NCBI GenBank assembly: GCA_950295325.1
Contig: OX485807.1
Location: forward strand, 42,624,440-42,688,439
Source of the DNA: Polytrichum commune
Lineage: Eukaryota > Streptophyta > Polytrichopsida > Polytrichales > Polytrichaceae
DNA: 64,000 nucleotides
Direction of reading: 5' to 3'
The position numbers and the translations under genes are program-made. Positions 24,390 to 36,212 of the stretch are shown in pieces; position 1 is the stretch's first letter, and each line of letters starts with the position of its first letter. The notes under the pieces are model-generated. The model was given only the letters and a program-made list of their open reading frames with translations. It was not told the DNA's origin and did not search any database.

Positions 24390-26209
24390 ATGTAGTAAGT
24401 TTTTGCTATGGCTCAAAATAACAAAACCCAAGGAACAAAGTCTCCAGGAAGACTGAGATAGTGTCTATAAGGGTTAATGTCACATTGGATTTAAGGATTA
24501 CAATAACAACTTGAGGTTTTTCTTACTTCATTCCTTCTTAATTCCGCTTATTCCCCACTCTTATGATTCCTTTGTGCTTCCTTAGTCGTGAGTGATTCCG
24601 TCCTATCTTCAGGGAAAGTTTCTATCACTCTATGTCTTTGACCTATTTCAGTCGTGAAGCTCAATAGCTTGGTCAATAGTCTTTTGGTATCCGGACAATA
24701 GTCTTCCAATGGATTTTCATCCTATTGGGGTTAGTATCTTTTGGTGTCCACAAAACAACAAGGTAACAACAACAATTCTCATTCCAATAAGTTCATTCTT
24801 TACCAGGGTTCAATTATTCATTTTTCTTGCGTTACTATTAATTCAAAGACTTATCTCATTCATGAACCATCTTCCATTCCAATCCGGTCTGCAATCTCTG
24901 CACACTTCAAGATAGAATAATCACACTGGACTATATTCCATATTGGCTTATGCCTCAATTAGCCACTTAATGTTCATGCCAATAACCTAGGTAATCTCCA
25001 TCATACCTCTTTCAACTCATTATCTCAACGTCACTCGGTCATCTCACTCGCTAAGTAATGATGGACAATACATCTCTCAGCCCATACTTCTCTCCTATCA
25101 GGGATTAGCTTGTCTGTAATCTCCTCATTAGGCTACACTCCTGCCTCTTCTCCTCTCTCCATCATTTTAACCTATTTCTCTCTCACGCTGTTAACTCTCT
25201 TTCTGGACTATAGTCTTTCACTGCTCTGCACTTAGCGTGAGTCTCGACTCTCTGACATTATCTCTCTCTTGCTTCACCTTGCCTCTGATTCGGTGCTCTC
25301 ATCCTTACTGACCCTCAGTAACACAAAGTAAGCAATTCTTCCCCCATTGCGCTCCAAGTTTTATCTCTCTCGGTAAAGTTCCGATGGACTATAGTCCTAT
25401 TGCTCTTACAACCTTCCATTTTTCCTCACTGTAATTCATTCTCTCTAGGTTTTCTTAATCTTGAATATTATGTCTCCACGCTCCCTGATTTGTATCTCTA
25501 TTCTCTGATACACATTCACTCGCTCTCTCTCTGTTATGCTTCGTTCAATTTCTGATTCCAGTTTCGCTCTCAGTTGTTTTTGTTTATACTCTGGTACGCT
25601 TCACTCCTTTTTGGTTATTGGTTCGCTAGCTTCCCATACAATCAGTTTCTCAGACTCTCACTCACACAGTGCTTCGACTCATCTCTTTGACATACTCAAT
25701 ATATGCATTCTCTCAATAATACTCAGTTGATTCTGCTCACTTACACCATTACTGCATCATAGTAATTCCATTTTACTGCGACTAAATCCTCATTACAAAG
25801 TTTAATCTCCACTCTATCACAGAGTTGGAATAAGTCAATCTATTTGCGGCACTTGGCCGATCCTACACATTCTTCGCTTGATAGCGACTACTCTAGACTA
25901 TAGCCTGAAAACACTCGTTGAAAATGGCCTTCTTTCTCCTCCAGACTATAGTCCTTTATCTCCCTTCCTCTTCCAGGCGGTTATAACTTCTCTCCGAGGT
26001 CATTCAGTTCCTAAAACTGCTCTAAGAGCTCTTTCATCCGACTATAGTCCAACATTTTCATCTGTTCTTCAAAAAACTTAATTCAAAAATTTGTATTCAG
26101 ACTATAGCCAAAAAAATTGTTCTACAGGTACTTACAAGAAGATAAGTTCCTAGTAACCTTAACCAATAGAAATGCATAAAATGTCATAATCACAACACAT
26201 TATTGTATT
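24390..26209 (-). promoter_or_regulatory. Retroelement leader with repeated GACTATAGTC palindromes
   Basis: CT-rich on the plus strand (GA-rich in element sense) and non-coding. The 10-bp palindrome GACTATAGTC occurs exactly at 25207, 25387, 25944 and 26040; GACTATAGCC occurs at 25896 and 26100, and GACTATATTC near 24928. It is upstream of the gag-like ORF, so it occupies the 5' leader. A diverged reverse-complement copy lies at 31950-33980. Confidence 0.6.
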
Positions 26210-26212
26210 GAA

Positions 26213-27129
26213 TGTGTGAAGGGCCTGCCTCACCTGTGCCCATGCAACCAACCAACAAAAAATTGAGGATTAGTTACGTACACGAGGTAAATAACAGCAT
26301 GACCCAATTGTTATCCATGTCGCACACAACTATTCCATTTCAAATGCATCCAAGTATTTCAAGAAACCATACTCAATGTAAAAACAATAAATGAGTATAC
26401 AAACCTGTTCTTTTGCTATGATTGTGTTACTCCAAGTGGAATCCTCCTCTTGGTAGTAAATCCTAGTTAACCTTACTCTAAGTGTGTCTCTGTTACCCTA
26501 ACGTGTATACACACTGCTCGCCGCCCCTCTGAATGGTGAAAAAGAAGCTCATTTTAGGGTTAAGGGTTTATATTGGGGTACTTACCTGTGGTAAGTCCTC
26601 GTAACCCTATTTTTACCTTAGGTTACATACTTGGTTACCATCTGTTACTAAGGTAATCTCATTCATCCGTCGCCTCATTACTATCTTTACATGGTAAGCT
26701 TGAATTCTTTCCATGTATGTTGATTTAGTAATTTTTTGTATAATGGTCATTTGTCTTGAAATGACAATTATTTTAAGGTGTATTAGTGTAAGGTTTGAAA
26801 TATAAGCTTAAGTATAACATGGCATAAAACAAGAACAAGAGAGAGAGAGTTGGGCATTTCTTGAGTGAAGCTATGCTTACTTCCAAGCATATTTCTTTCT
26901 ACAACATCCTCTTGTCAAGAGGCCATTCCATTCTTTCATATATCTATGTATCTATCCAAACCCGGGAGGGTGGGTGGGATCTTCCCTCCATATAAGTACA
27001 TTGCATAGTTTAACTTTCACACTTTGGAGCATTTTGACAAAACTTGCAATATGTGTAACTTTGGAGCATTCACATCTCTAAGGTTATCAAGTGTAAATCC
27101 TTTCCAAACCAACTTGCAACCTAAGTCCA
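26213..27129. repeat. Right terminal direct repeat of the retroelement
   Basis: 917 bp, identical by eye to 18201-19117. It ends AAGTCCA; TCCA is also the first base group of the resumed target (TCCACATTAAATAAAG), so the junction has 4-bp ambiguity. Confidence 0.9.
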
Positions 27130-27255
27130 CATTAAATAAAGTGGACCAAAAATAACAATAACAAGTAACGTCTAAGTGTGAACGCAAAGTGGTTAGGAAA
27201 TTTGCTCTTGAAACGAAGAAGTTGATGCATAGCCTCTGTCCTACAGACAGAGCCA
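27126..27255. mobile_element. Right half of the interrupted small repeat (B)
   Basis: TCCACATTAAATAAAGTGG through GACAGAGCC matches 40354-40487 almost exactly. It contains a short hairpin (CTCTGTCC TACA GACAGAG) at the end. Confidence 0.85.
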
Positions 27256-28898
27256 ACAAGTGTGTTGAGGGGAATCACTTTGTGCATAGCATAGGTTCAT
27301 TTGACTAATATTGAAGGGCGTGTATTTGCGTCATCACATCTGACTACACATGCTTCCAACTAAAAACCCATTCTACCTTGTAGTGTTATCAAACTAACAA
27401 GGGTCATGAGGTTTGCAACTCAGAATATTCATAACCTCAATGTTGTTGATAGAATACAAATTTGTCACTCAAGAGTTATCATTAGAACTCATGTTCCTAA
27501 ACACGTTGTCGACCGAACCTCCCATTTGGCATGTCTTATAGTTTTGGGCATAAATTACATGTCACAAGAATGCAACTCTCAAAATTGGATGAGTATTTCT
27601 ATTTTTCTTGTATTATGACATATTTGTACAATTGTAGTACACTAGTTGGCCCATCGCACCTATGCATACGAACATAGCATTCTCAAGCCTCCATGAGAGG
27701 GGCCCCTTGATGAGCCTCATTCCAAGAACATCATTCAACTCCTCACTAAGTTAAGGTTGTATCTTGCAAACGCAGTTCATTCATGCCAACTTTACTTTAT
27801 CCATGCTTATATTTAACAAGATAGATGATCCCTTACCATCTTAACAATGTAATGAATTACATATTGGCCATATTTGTAGATTTAGTCAACTTACAAACAT
27901 GTAGTTCATTTCATCAAGTTTGTAATGTGGTCCATGTATTACCTTTATAACAACTACTACAAATCTTTTAGTTTGGTTGGTGGACATGTGATAGGTAGAT
28001 GGATGAGTATGCATGTAGATGGATCAATATGTCAACACGAGGTTGTCACAATTTATCACATGTTTGGTTGCCATGTGTTGCTTGCTTAGGCAAACCCTAC
28101 GCTCATTGTTTGACTCCAATGGCAATTTCAAGGTAGGCTAATGTGGGGCTAATGTAAGATATTAAATGCTCAAGTTCAGTTTGCTTCAAAGGTTTTCAAG
28201 GTCCAAGAGCCCATTATGGGCTCAAGGTGTCATATGGAGGTTTTTAACACTTACTACTTCATATATAAGCTACAAGTACAAAAGCAACACGATCTAAAAT
28301 TAGTGAAACTATCACATGTGTTATTTTATTGTAAGATAAATATAAAAATATGAAAGTACCATCGGGAAATACCATCGGGAAAATAATTAGTAATCATATT
28401 TCTATATTCGTTAATCTTGGATTTAAAAGGAAAATGAAAGTCTCCTATTTTGTTCTTTTATATTTTAAAAGCACAGTTTCCAAAATTCATGTTTTCCCTT
28501 TAAACAATTATGATGCCATATATGAGCCTCCCCATGCACAAAACCTTGTTTTTGAGCTACATATTTCCAATTTTAGTTTATTGTGTTGCAAGTGACCCTA
28601 TAAAACATTGACTTGTTCTTGTAGCGGACTTCTCAATTGATCAAGTGAGTCCCAATCAAATACATTGATGTTATCAAAGATTGAGTGCAAATACACAACA
28701 TGGGTGCTCTTGGGTGCAAATACATACGTAGTGTTATGATCGCTAAAATCACACATGGACATACTTCCATTTTCTCCTTGGAATAAAGTGTAAAATTAAG
28801 TTTCAAACTCATGGATAAAAAATCTATGGTTTTATAGACTTGGTGAGGCTTGGACAAATTATATGTATGGATGTACATTGAGCCCCTTGGTCTTAAGG
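27256..28898. other. Intergenic DNA with no recognised gene
   Basis: AT-rich and non-coding as far as I can tell. A tiny direct duplication of a TACCATCGGGAAA word sits at about 28357-28382. The open frame at 28350-28595 is not gene-like. Confidence 0.4.
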
Positions 28899-29560
28899 GT
28901 CCCAAGTCTCAAGTGCCAAATGTGACATGGATGCCTACATAACATGTGAAGCTCGGGACTAATGTCTAGAGTTGGGTCGAGCAAAAAGCTAGATCCAAAT
29001 CTCAACACCAGTCCCACGAATTCATTTCCATATATTTATCAAGATCTAACTCTATGATTTAAACCATATTTTAATACTTTCTCAAGGCTCAAAAGTTGAG
29101 ACTTACCATTTCACATGGGTCCCAAGTCTTGAGTCCTAGGTATGACATGGATACCTGCATAACATGTGAAGCTTAAGACTGATGTTAAGAGTTGGGTCAA
29201 GCAAACAACTAGATCCAACTCTCAACACCAGTCCCATAAAATTTTATTTCCATATGATTATCAAGGTCCGACTCTACGATATAAACCATATTTTAAAAGT
29301 TTCTTGAAGCTCAAAAGTTGGGACTTACCATTTCACATGGATCCCAAGTCTTGATGACATGGATGCCTGCATAACATGTGAAGCTTGAGACTAATGCTGA
29401 GAGTTGGATCGAGCAAAAGACTAGATCCAACTCTCAGCACCAATCCCACGAATTTATTTTCATATAATCATCAAGATCCAACTACATGATATAAACCATA
29501 TTCTAATAGTTTCTTGAGGCTCAAAAGTTGGGACTTTGCCTCCATGTTGAGACTTGGGAT
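28899..29560. repeat. Tandem array, unit about 215 bp, three copies
   Basis: GACATGGAT(G/A)CCT(A/G)CATAAC starts at 28924, 29144 and 29356. Each unit continues with AGTTGG(G/A)TC(G/A)AGCAAA, CAGTCCCA and CTCAAAAGTTG. Short deletions separate copies. Confidence 0.85.
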
Positions 29561-29608
29561 CCCATGCGAATTGGCCCTAAGTTAAGGGTTAAGTGGCATA
29601 ATCATTTA

Positions 29609-30230
29609 CAAAAATCTCCCACTTAAGTACACACTTTGAACCATAGTTGTTGGTGCGTACTTAGTTGGTAGGTGCGTACTTTACTCACAATATCGCTTTC
29701 TAGACCCTCTGATTCGATGAATTGCAACGGGAAATGGAAGAAATTTGAGGCAACCTGCTTGACCGAAGCCCAACGATATGAAATCATTGCAAAGTTGAGC
29801 AAACCAAATGCGCCAAGCAAGCGGGCACTAGGGCAGGAGCATGAAGTCAGTGAAGGCGCCATTTGGAAATCTGGGACAATCGGGAGAACATATTGCACCG
29901 AAATCCAGCCTATCTAGACATTTGTTGAATCCGGAAGTGCTATTGACTTCAAAGGCTTTGAAGCTCTACACAACATTGTCCTCAACATCGACGACCAATT
30001 GTTTTGCTCCAATGTCCAAACGGAAGTTGAACATATGTATGATGAATTGCGACGATTATTTGAGGCGTTTCAACGAAACTTTAACAAACTAACATTGAAT
30101 TTCAACTGTAAAAAAATTCATGCATTCGCGGAAAATGACTATGCATGACATGTTCAAACAATGAACCCTAATTTTTTGTCAAAAAATTTGCACACTTGAC
30201 CGGGATGCATACTTAAGCGGTCGACTACTG
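29609..30230 (+). mobile_element. pogo/Tigger-like element with fuller HTH, copy 2
   Basis: 622 bp, longest of three copies. The right end reads CGACTACTG then TA; the left end (CAAAAATCTCCC after TA) is degenerate. Plus-strand frame from ATG 29717: LTEAQRYEIIAKLSKPNAPS, then KRALGQEHEVSEGAIWK, a CENP-B/pogo N-terminal helix-turn-helix. A frame shift near 29860 follows and the catalytic DDE region is absent. The tail encodes DDQLFCSN-like sequence shared with copies 1 and 3. Confidence 0.85.
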
Positions 30231-31949
30231 TAGTTCCCATGAAGCCAAAGTTGAGTCAAGTCAAGGGTTAAGTGGCATAACCGTTTAGTTCCCATGAAGC
30301 GAAAGTCGAGTCAAGTTTGCAACAATGGTTTTTATTTTATTTATATAATGCAGGTGTCTACTGGGCCTGCTTTTGGTCCGCATATTTTGACTCAAACCAA
30401 CCTCAATAATACAAATTGATTCACTTGCCAGTGTGTCCACTGAATTTGGGAGAATCTCAAGAAAAATTGTGTCATGGAATGCACTAAATTAGTCGCAAAT
30501 CGAAGGATCGGTTACACTATAAAGGTAGTTGTGGATGCTTGTCACCAAGTTACAATAAACCACCAAAATCAACTACGGTTCTTTCTTTTACACTTGTAGT
30601 TTTGTATCATTGTGGTTGTGGTTGATGGTTTGGGTTGGGTTGGGTTGGATTTGGAAATCAAAATCTATCATTGGTTTAGGTCTTGTACTCACAAAGAGAT
30701 CAAAGCGATTGTTGTCCTTGTTGGCCATGGATTGTAAAGTTAAGGCGGTCACCTTGTTAACTTTCTCATGTGTTTTTGGTTTTCAAGATCTCTAATGACG
30801 TCCCATGGGCATGAACAATCATTGTAGGGGTGATTAACCCATGTGGAGTTTTGGGGTTCATGGAGTAGGGGGTGGTTGTGGTTAGGATTCCTTATGTATT
30901 TTTCATGAAAATAGAACAAGGATAGCTATACAACAACCATAAGGATAAGCACGACCCACCCTAGTGTAAATGACCCTTGATAGTGTGAGCATGAGAACTC
31001 ATAGTTAATTGATCACGAAATGCACATGTCAACCAAACATATAGAATTGGTCTAGTAAATCAATATGGGGGTCTCTTTCATTACATGGACATGTGGTTGT
31101 TTCAGTCACATGTGACACTTTATTTAATGATTGAAGAAGAAAAGAAGACAATATAATATTTTGTTTCAACGTTGATGTGAGATTGGTCTCACATCCGTTC
31201 ACCATCAACCAGTCAAAATAAGGATGTCTTGAGGATGCAGTTGTTGGGGCAATGCTTGTCTTTCGGTAGAAAGACTCATTAGACAACCAACATGGCCTCA
31301 TTTGAGGAAATGATCAAATACCTAGCCGGTTGTTGGTTTTTTTCATGTTTACACTTACTAAGGACAATGATGTTAAGTTACATACCGGAGTGCCTTGGTG
31401 GGTTTGACAACAAATGGTCAATGTCAGAAAAAAAAAATTGGTTTGAAGGCACTTGACAGTAGAAATATTATAGCCTATTCTTATTGTTTAAATTTTTGAC
31501 AATAATTTAGTCAACGTCATACCCGCCAAGGTGCAACAAAAATGGCTATACAGTGTGACAACATGGATATTCCATTAAGGTACTAAGGCCTTAAAGTGAC
31601 ACTGTAAGAAATTTTTGCTATTTTAGGATGGTTGAGTAGCTTGGAAAATTTTCAAAAAAAATCCATAGATTAATTAGCAAATCTACATGAGTGTACAAAA
31701 AATAATTTGTTAAATATAATAAATTCATGTGCAACCTACATAAATTCTCAAAATTGTCTTAGGGAAAGAACCTTTAACTCTCAGTTGGGTGGGTGGGGGG
31801 GGGGGCGGGGCAGGGCCTATTGATGTTAAATTGCTAACTGAGAATCACCACAAAATTAGCTTTGTTGCATATGAGGATCTTCCATTAAACGAAGATGTTG
31901 TCCCTCTATTGTGGACCACTTCTTACACCACATCGTTGAACGCATAGAT
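30231..31949. other. Intergenic DNA with a poly-G tract
   Basis: No gene recognised. A G-rich run (GGTGGGTGGGGGG and more) lies at about 31786-31815 and could fold as a G-quadruplex on the plus strand. Confidence 0.4.
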
Positions 31950-33980
31950 CCTCGATTAGCCATTATGCTTGCTGTAAGCCACATTTTTTGGCAAAGTAGT
32001 TCAACTATAGGCTAGAGGGAAGAACTAGGATGAAGTTCATCCCAATCAACGAAAACAGTTGAACTATAGTTTCAGTAGGAAGTTAGAACTATGGACTTAC
32101 GGCCATAAGAGGCCCTAGTAGGTAGTTACGAAAACTATCTTCTCCTCGCCTCCGTAAGAGGGCGGCCGAGGAAGTAGAAGCCAGACATTTCCAGATAATT
32201 GTTGAGCGCATTGTAGAACTATAGGCGTGTCTCCCTCAGCGCCGTGAACGGGCGAGGTTCATTGTCAAACTATCTTTTGAGTAAAACCTAGCGATCACCG
32301 CAGTGATTGTGGGACGCTGGCTTCTGTTGAAGAATATTGTTATTTTGGATTTTGAGTATATTGAATGGCCGAAGTAGGTCGAACTAATTTCTGTTTCAAA
32401 AGAGTAATGTGAATCGTGAAACTATTGGTCATTGTACGAAGTGGCAATTGTCTGTGTAAGTATGCGAGTAGAGTCGAGTGAGATTGAGTAAACCTGTGTG
32501 TAAAGCATAATTGATAGGAGGAGTGTAAGAAACTATTATCAATGGTGGTGTGTGAAACCTGTTGAGACTAAAGTGAAGAGTAGAGTTGTATGAGTTCAAA
32601 ATGTGAGGAGCATTGCGAGAAGAACCTAAAAGCAATTGATCCCAGAAAGGAAGAGGATACGATTGAAACAGAGGGAAGAACAATAAGCGAGAGAGCAAGT
32701 GTGAGGAATTTGAGAGGAGTGATGATTCAGAGAAATAAATTCGAAGTGATAACTATTGGCAGAGAGGAAGTGGACATTGTGTAACTATGGTTGGAATGAA
32801 GAACTTGGAACATAGTTGAGCAAATTGATATTGCACACCTGGAGGGAGTACAGATTGATTGCATGAATGAACTACTACCTGGTTGAGAAATGTGTCCAAG
32901 CAGAGAGGTAAATTGAGTGAGAATGGCACCAAGGAAGAGAGAGGGAGTTGAACTATCGTCTAAGGGAATACAAGACGACGCCGAGTAGCCTTCCAACTAC
33001 CTGTGAGAGGGGGAAACCGGTTGAGTCGAGAGCTAGCTTGAGTACAGTGTAACTATGGACTATAGTTGACATCCACAATAGGTTGGGAGAAGCCAAAAGG
33101 CCATGCGTTAGGCCTAGGATTAAACTATAGACTATTGTTGAGGCCTGTGATAGGCATAGCAAGGAAAAGCTAATAGTTCAGCCAACCGAGATTATAGTTG
33201 AATCCTGAAATTAGGCTGATAAATTTACAATTAAGAAGAATGGAAATTAAGAGAGATAGTCCTAATCAACTGAAGTGATGAGAAATCACTTCTGATAAGT
33301 TGATTAGATAGAGAGAGAGGAAGGATTGCAAGAGAGATTAAGTGTAACTTAAGTAAGATTAACTTTGGTTTATTAAGGGAATCTAGGCATAAGTTAATCT
33401 CATCTTAATTAAGTTTTAATTGGTAATTAGTCACGAGGAGAGATCTTTGAGTATGGAATGCGATTTAATCCTTTCAACTATTGTCTTGTGTGTTACTCTG
33501 GTTGTTGTTGTTGCAGGTTGTGCAGGGCGACCAAGACTATAGCTTGACGGATAATGGTTAATTGCATAAGTTGTGAGTAGAGATTAAATCCGAAGATAAG
33601 AAATAAACAATTGTTTTTGTATTGGAATTAACATTGACCAAGTAATGAAGGAGTTGTTTTGAATTGAAGATGCATTGGCCAATGGTTATCAAAGACAATT
33701 GTGTTACTCAAAGACTATTGTTCTCGAAAGACTATTGTTCTACAAAATCTCATGACGAGATGGTTACTACCGAGACTGACACAACCAAGAGAGAGAGAGA
33801 AAGAGAGTGAAAGACATACCAGTCATGTTTTAGAGTGAAGATAGCAACCCTTTGGTCTAATTAAGGAACTATGAAGTGACAAATGCCTGTAATAGACACC
33901 AGTTAAGTCTTCCTTGAGAGTCTGTACCCTGGGTTTTTGGGTTATTTAAGTGAGAGCAAAAACTAACTACACTTGCCCAA
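31950..33980 (+). mobile_element. Inverted relic of the retroelement leader
   Basis: The reverse complement of 33840-33975 aligns with 24389-24490: AGTTAGTTTTTGCT, AAATAACCCAAAAACCCAGG, then GGAAGACTTAACTGGTGTCT against AGTAAGTTTTTGCTATGG, AACAAAACCCAAGG and GGAAGACTGAGATAGTGTCT. The region is GA-rich and dense in AACTATAG/GACTATAG words (about 32065, 33051-33066, 33125, 33532), mirroring the leader at 24390-26209. No reading frames or terminal repeats accompany it. Confidence 0.6.
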
Positions 33981-35120
33981 AGTTGGTGTTCTTCTTAAAG
34001 TGTTCTTGCAACCTTCTTACACCACTATAATGAATGGCCAAAGCGGTGTTATTATATACTTAATGTCACACATGATTGATCGCTTTTAACAAATGGCTCA
34101 CTAGACGGCACCGTTGCACTTACGTTGTACTATGTTTTCCGAAACATTGAATTTGCACATTTTCTTGTTGTTTGGTCTTGTATAGATTTTTGAATGAGCA
34201 TATTCAACTTTCTAAATCTAAAAATATAGTTTTAAGCCATGAAATTATGGTTGTCTTGTGGTTCATTCTTCATTAGTTTTTGTTGTTGCTCTTACTTGTC
34301 TTGCTAGTAGTGTCCAATATGCCAACACTATATTGATTGCTCTTTTGCTACAACAACCTTTTGTAGATGATTGATAATGCGCTACAACATTTGGCAACCT
34401 CACCGTGGTAGACCCGGAGGATTGCACTTTGCCTTGGAGAAAGACGCGGTGGAGTGGTTGGAGACTTTGAAGGTTGCCCGCCTCATGCCAACAATTAGTT
34501 TTAATTATTCGTCATCATTGGTGTTAAACCTCTCCAAAAAATTTAGTCTTATCGTGACATTATAGAGGATATTGACATGTACCTTCACATATATTGGAGG
34601 GTGCATAGTTATATCCATATCCAAACCCTTCACATTGTAAATATTTGGTACAATGTTGAATGTGTTTATGAACACGATTAAGGTAAATGTTTTCTATTTT
34701 TGTATTTAGCTTTCTTTCATTTCAATGCAATTTTTTCTTTTTGGAGGGAAAAAATATTGAGAGGTGCATAAATATCCCCTCATTAAATACTCCATTATCG
34801 CACGTGGTTACAAAATGTAAGGGGGGTGTGATCCCCCGAGGCCCTTAATGTTAACCTAAGTTCCCACTATAAATTTCGTCAGGCCTACCTTAAAGAGCCA
34901 TCCTAAAAGAATTCCCTACAATCTTGGCCAACAATATTCATACTTGTCATGTGGGATTCCACATAGATTTTTCATTCCTTGAAAATGTTATAGGTTGTGG
35001 TCCAAAACTATCCTCATGTAAACCTAAAGCGGAGGTTTGTGACACCTCAACCAATGTGAATTCAAGGTTCTCAAGAGCCATGCATGGCCTAATGGCTTTT
35101 GTGTAAACATGCCCTTCACT
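33981..35120. other. Intergenic DNA with no recognised gene
   Basis: Short open frames only (for example 34371-34565), without recognisable similarity. No clear repeat. Confidence 0.4.
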
Positions 35121-35232
35121 TATAGCTCACCCACACTTTACTGGTGCAGGCCACCGATGAACTGGATGTAACCAACGTCGATACTCACCGTGAACTGGTG
35201 GCCCACACCAGTAAGTGTGGGTGGGCTATGAC
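35121..35232. mobile_element. Small foldback element
   Basis: Arms of about 35 bp: TATAGCTCACCCACACTT ... GGTGCAGGCCACC on the left and GGTGGCCCACACC ... AAGTGTGGGTGGGCTAT on the right, with a ~40-bp loop. It has the hairpin structure of a MITE or a small-RNA precursor. Confidence 0.7.
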
Positions 35233-35354
35233 ACACCTTGGAGGAGTGGGCCTCCTCCACTCTCTCGTTAACATACACATGGCGCGTCCTCCTTCACGAA
35301 GGACTTCAAAGGAGTGTCCCTAGATCGGCACCTTTACTTTGTGCATGAAACTCA

Positions 35355-35936
35355 GCTTGTGGCCGGGGAGATTTTTTAGCATGGTCAGTTAAGAGCCTAG
35401 TGTTATCAAGTCCGACCGGTTACATGCTTGTGGTCTTTCGGGTTTCCTTTATTTATTTGAGGTATATCGCAGTACCTTCATACCTTTGTTAAGGTCCATA
35501 ATAGTGTTTTGTGGGAATGACAATATTCCATGGAATATCATTCACATTCAATCTGAATATGAAGAATATTCCATGAAATATTGACAGTCCCACAAAACAC
35601 TATTATGGATCTAAATAATGCTATGTTTACCACTTCGGCACCAATTAAACTATTTATATAAAAAAACCCCAATTTTTGGGAAATTGTATTTCTAAAACTG
35701 TCAAAGTTAATATGAGGAAACTCGATTGTTCCTTTACATCCAGGGACATCAAACCTAAGAACAGAAGGTATATTAAAAACACTCCCTTATAAATAGCCAG
35801 AGCGGTAAAAGGTACTACGGTATTCCATTCGGTCTCCTAAAACGGTGGGCAATTTTCCCGAACATTCTTGAACTTGGAACCCATTACTTCTCAGGCTCCA
35901 CCGGTTCATCTGCCACTACCGGCTGATTCTCCCCAT
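35355..35936. mobile_element. ACCGGTT-family element, copy 4, right half, with nested inserts
   Basis: Contains the family's right-half words in order (GACCGGTTACATGCTTG, TTTGAGGTATAT, then CTTGAACTTGG, ACCGGTTCATCTGCCACTAC, TTCTCCCC). The middle is displaced by a hairpin element at 35493-35613 and about 200 bp of other sequence. Confidence 0.6.
35493..35613. mobile_element. Short hairpin MITE
   Basis: About 121 bp. GGTCCATAATAGTGTTTTGT at the left end is mirrored by ACAAAACACTATTATGGATC at the right, and AATATTCCATGGAATAT-type words form an inner palindrome. It is almost entirely self-complementary. Confidence 0.8.
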
Positions 35937-35939
35937 CTA

Positions 35940-36180
35940 TGTCCCAGGCGAACCGGCGGTTAGTTACAGATGAACCGGTGGAGTTTGAGAAACAACCGGT
36001 TGAAGGTTGGAGACTTCAGAAGAATGACCGGCCATTTACGAGGAATCTATATAGGAATATACCCCGAATGAATGATAGCAAAACCGGAAGATATCAACAT
36101 GTAACCGGCTGGATTTAGAATCACATGGATCTTGACCCACTATATATATGCCCAAATACTTCCTTCCCGGGCACTTCTCC
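35940..36180. mobile_element. ACCGGTT-family element, copy 5, left half
   Basis: Runs from GGCGAACCGGCGGTTAGTTA to ATATGCCCAAATACTTCC with the family's phrase order. It abuts copy 4 head to head. Confidence 0.7.
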
Positions 36181-36181
36181 C

Positions 36182-36212
36182 CATTCATTCATTCATTCAT
36201 TCATTCATTCAT
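36182..36212 (+). repeat. (CATT)n microsatellite
   Basis: Seven to eight CATT units, directly at the edge of an ACCGGTT-family copy, where the family's terminal TCTCCCCATTCATT may have seeded the expansion. Confidence 0.95.

Larger units (their letters stand above)
18018..27125 (-). mobile_element. ~9.1-kb retroelement with direct terminal repeats, gag-like ORF and broken RT
   Basis: The limits come from comparison with the uninterrupted site at 40077-40490. Layout left to right: a 180-bp edge starting with (AG)n, direct repeat 18201-19117, a diverged terminal-repeat piece 19285-19850, RT remnant 19949-22084 (minus), gag-like ORF 22371-23864 (minus), another terminal-repeat-like piece 23945-24285, leader 24390-26209, direct repeat 26213-27129. 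No aspartic protease, RNase H, integrase, tyrosine recombinase or GIY-YIG domain was seen. The RT order (a cysteine-rich block, then a KFHK block, then PMGFSCSP..NLYL..YE, then FRYIDD) resembles families outside classical copia and gypsy; a Penelope-like or other non-LTR-grade element with pseudo-LTRs is possible. No target duplication is visible. Confidence 0.7.

Noticed and set aside
18201-27129. Standard copia or gypsy LTR retrotransposon
   Set aside because: No protease, RNase H or integrase was seen, the RT motifs do not look like either group, 180 bp of inserted DNA lies outside the left repeat, and no target duplication is visible.
28899-29560. CRISPR-like array
   Set aside because: Units are about 215 bp and wholly repetitive; there are no short repeats separated by unique spacers.
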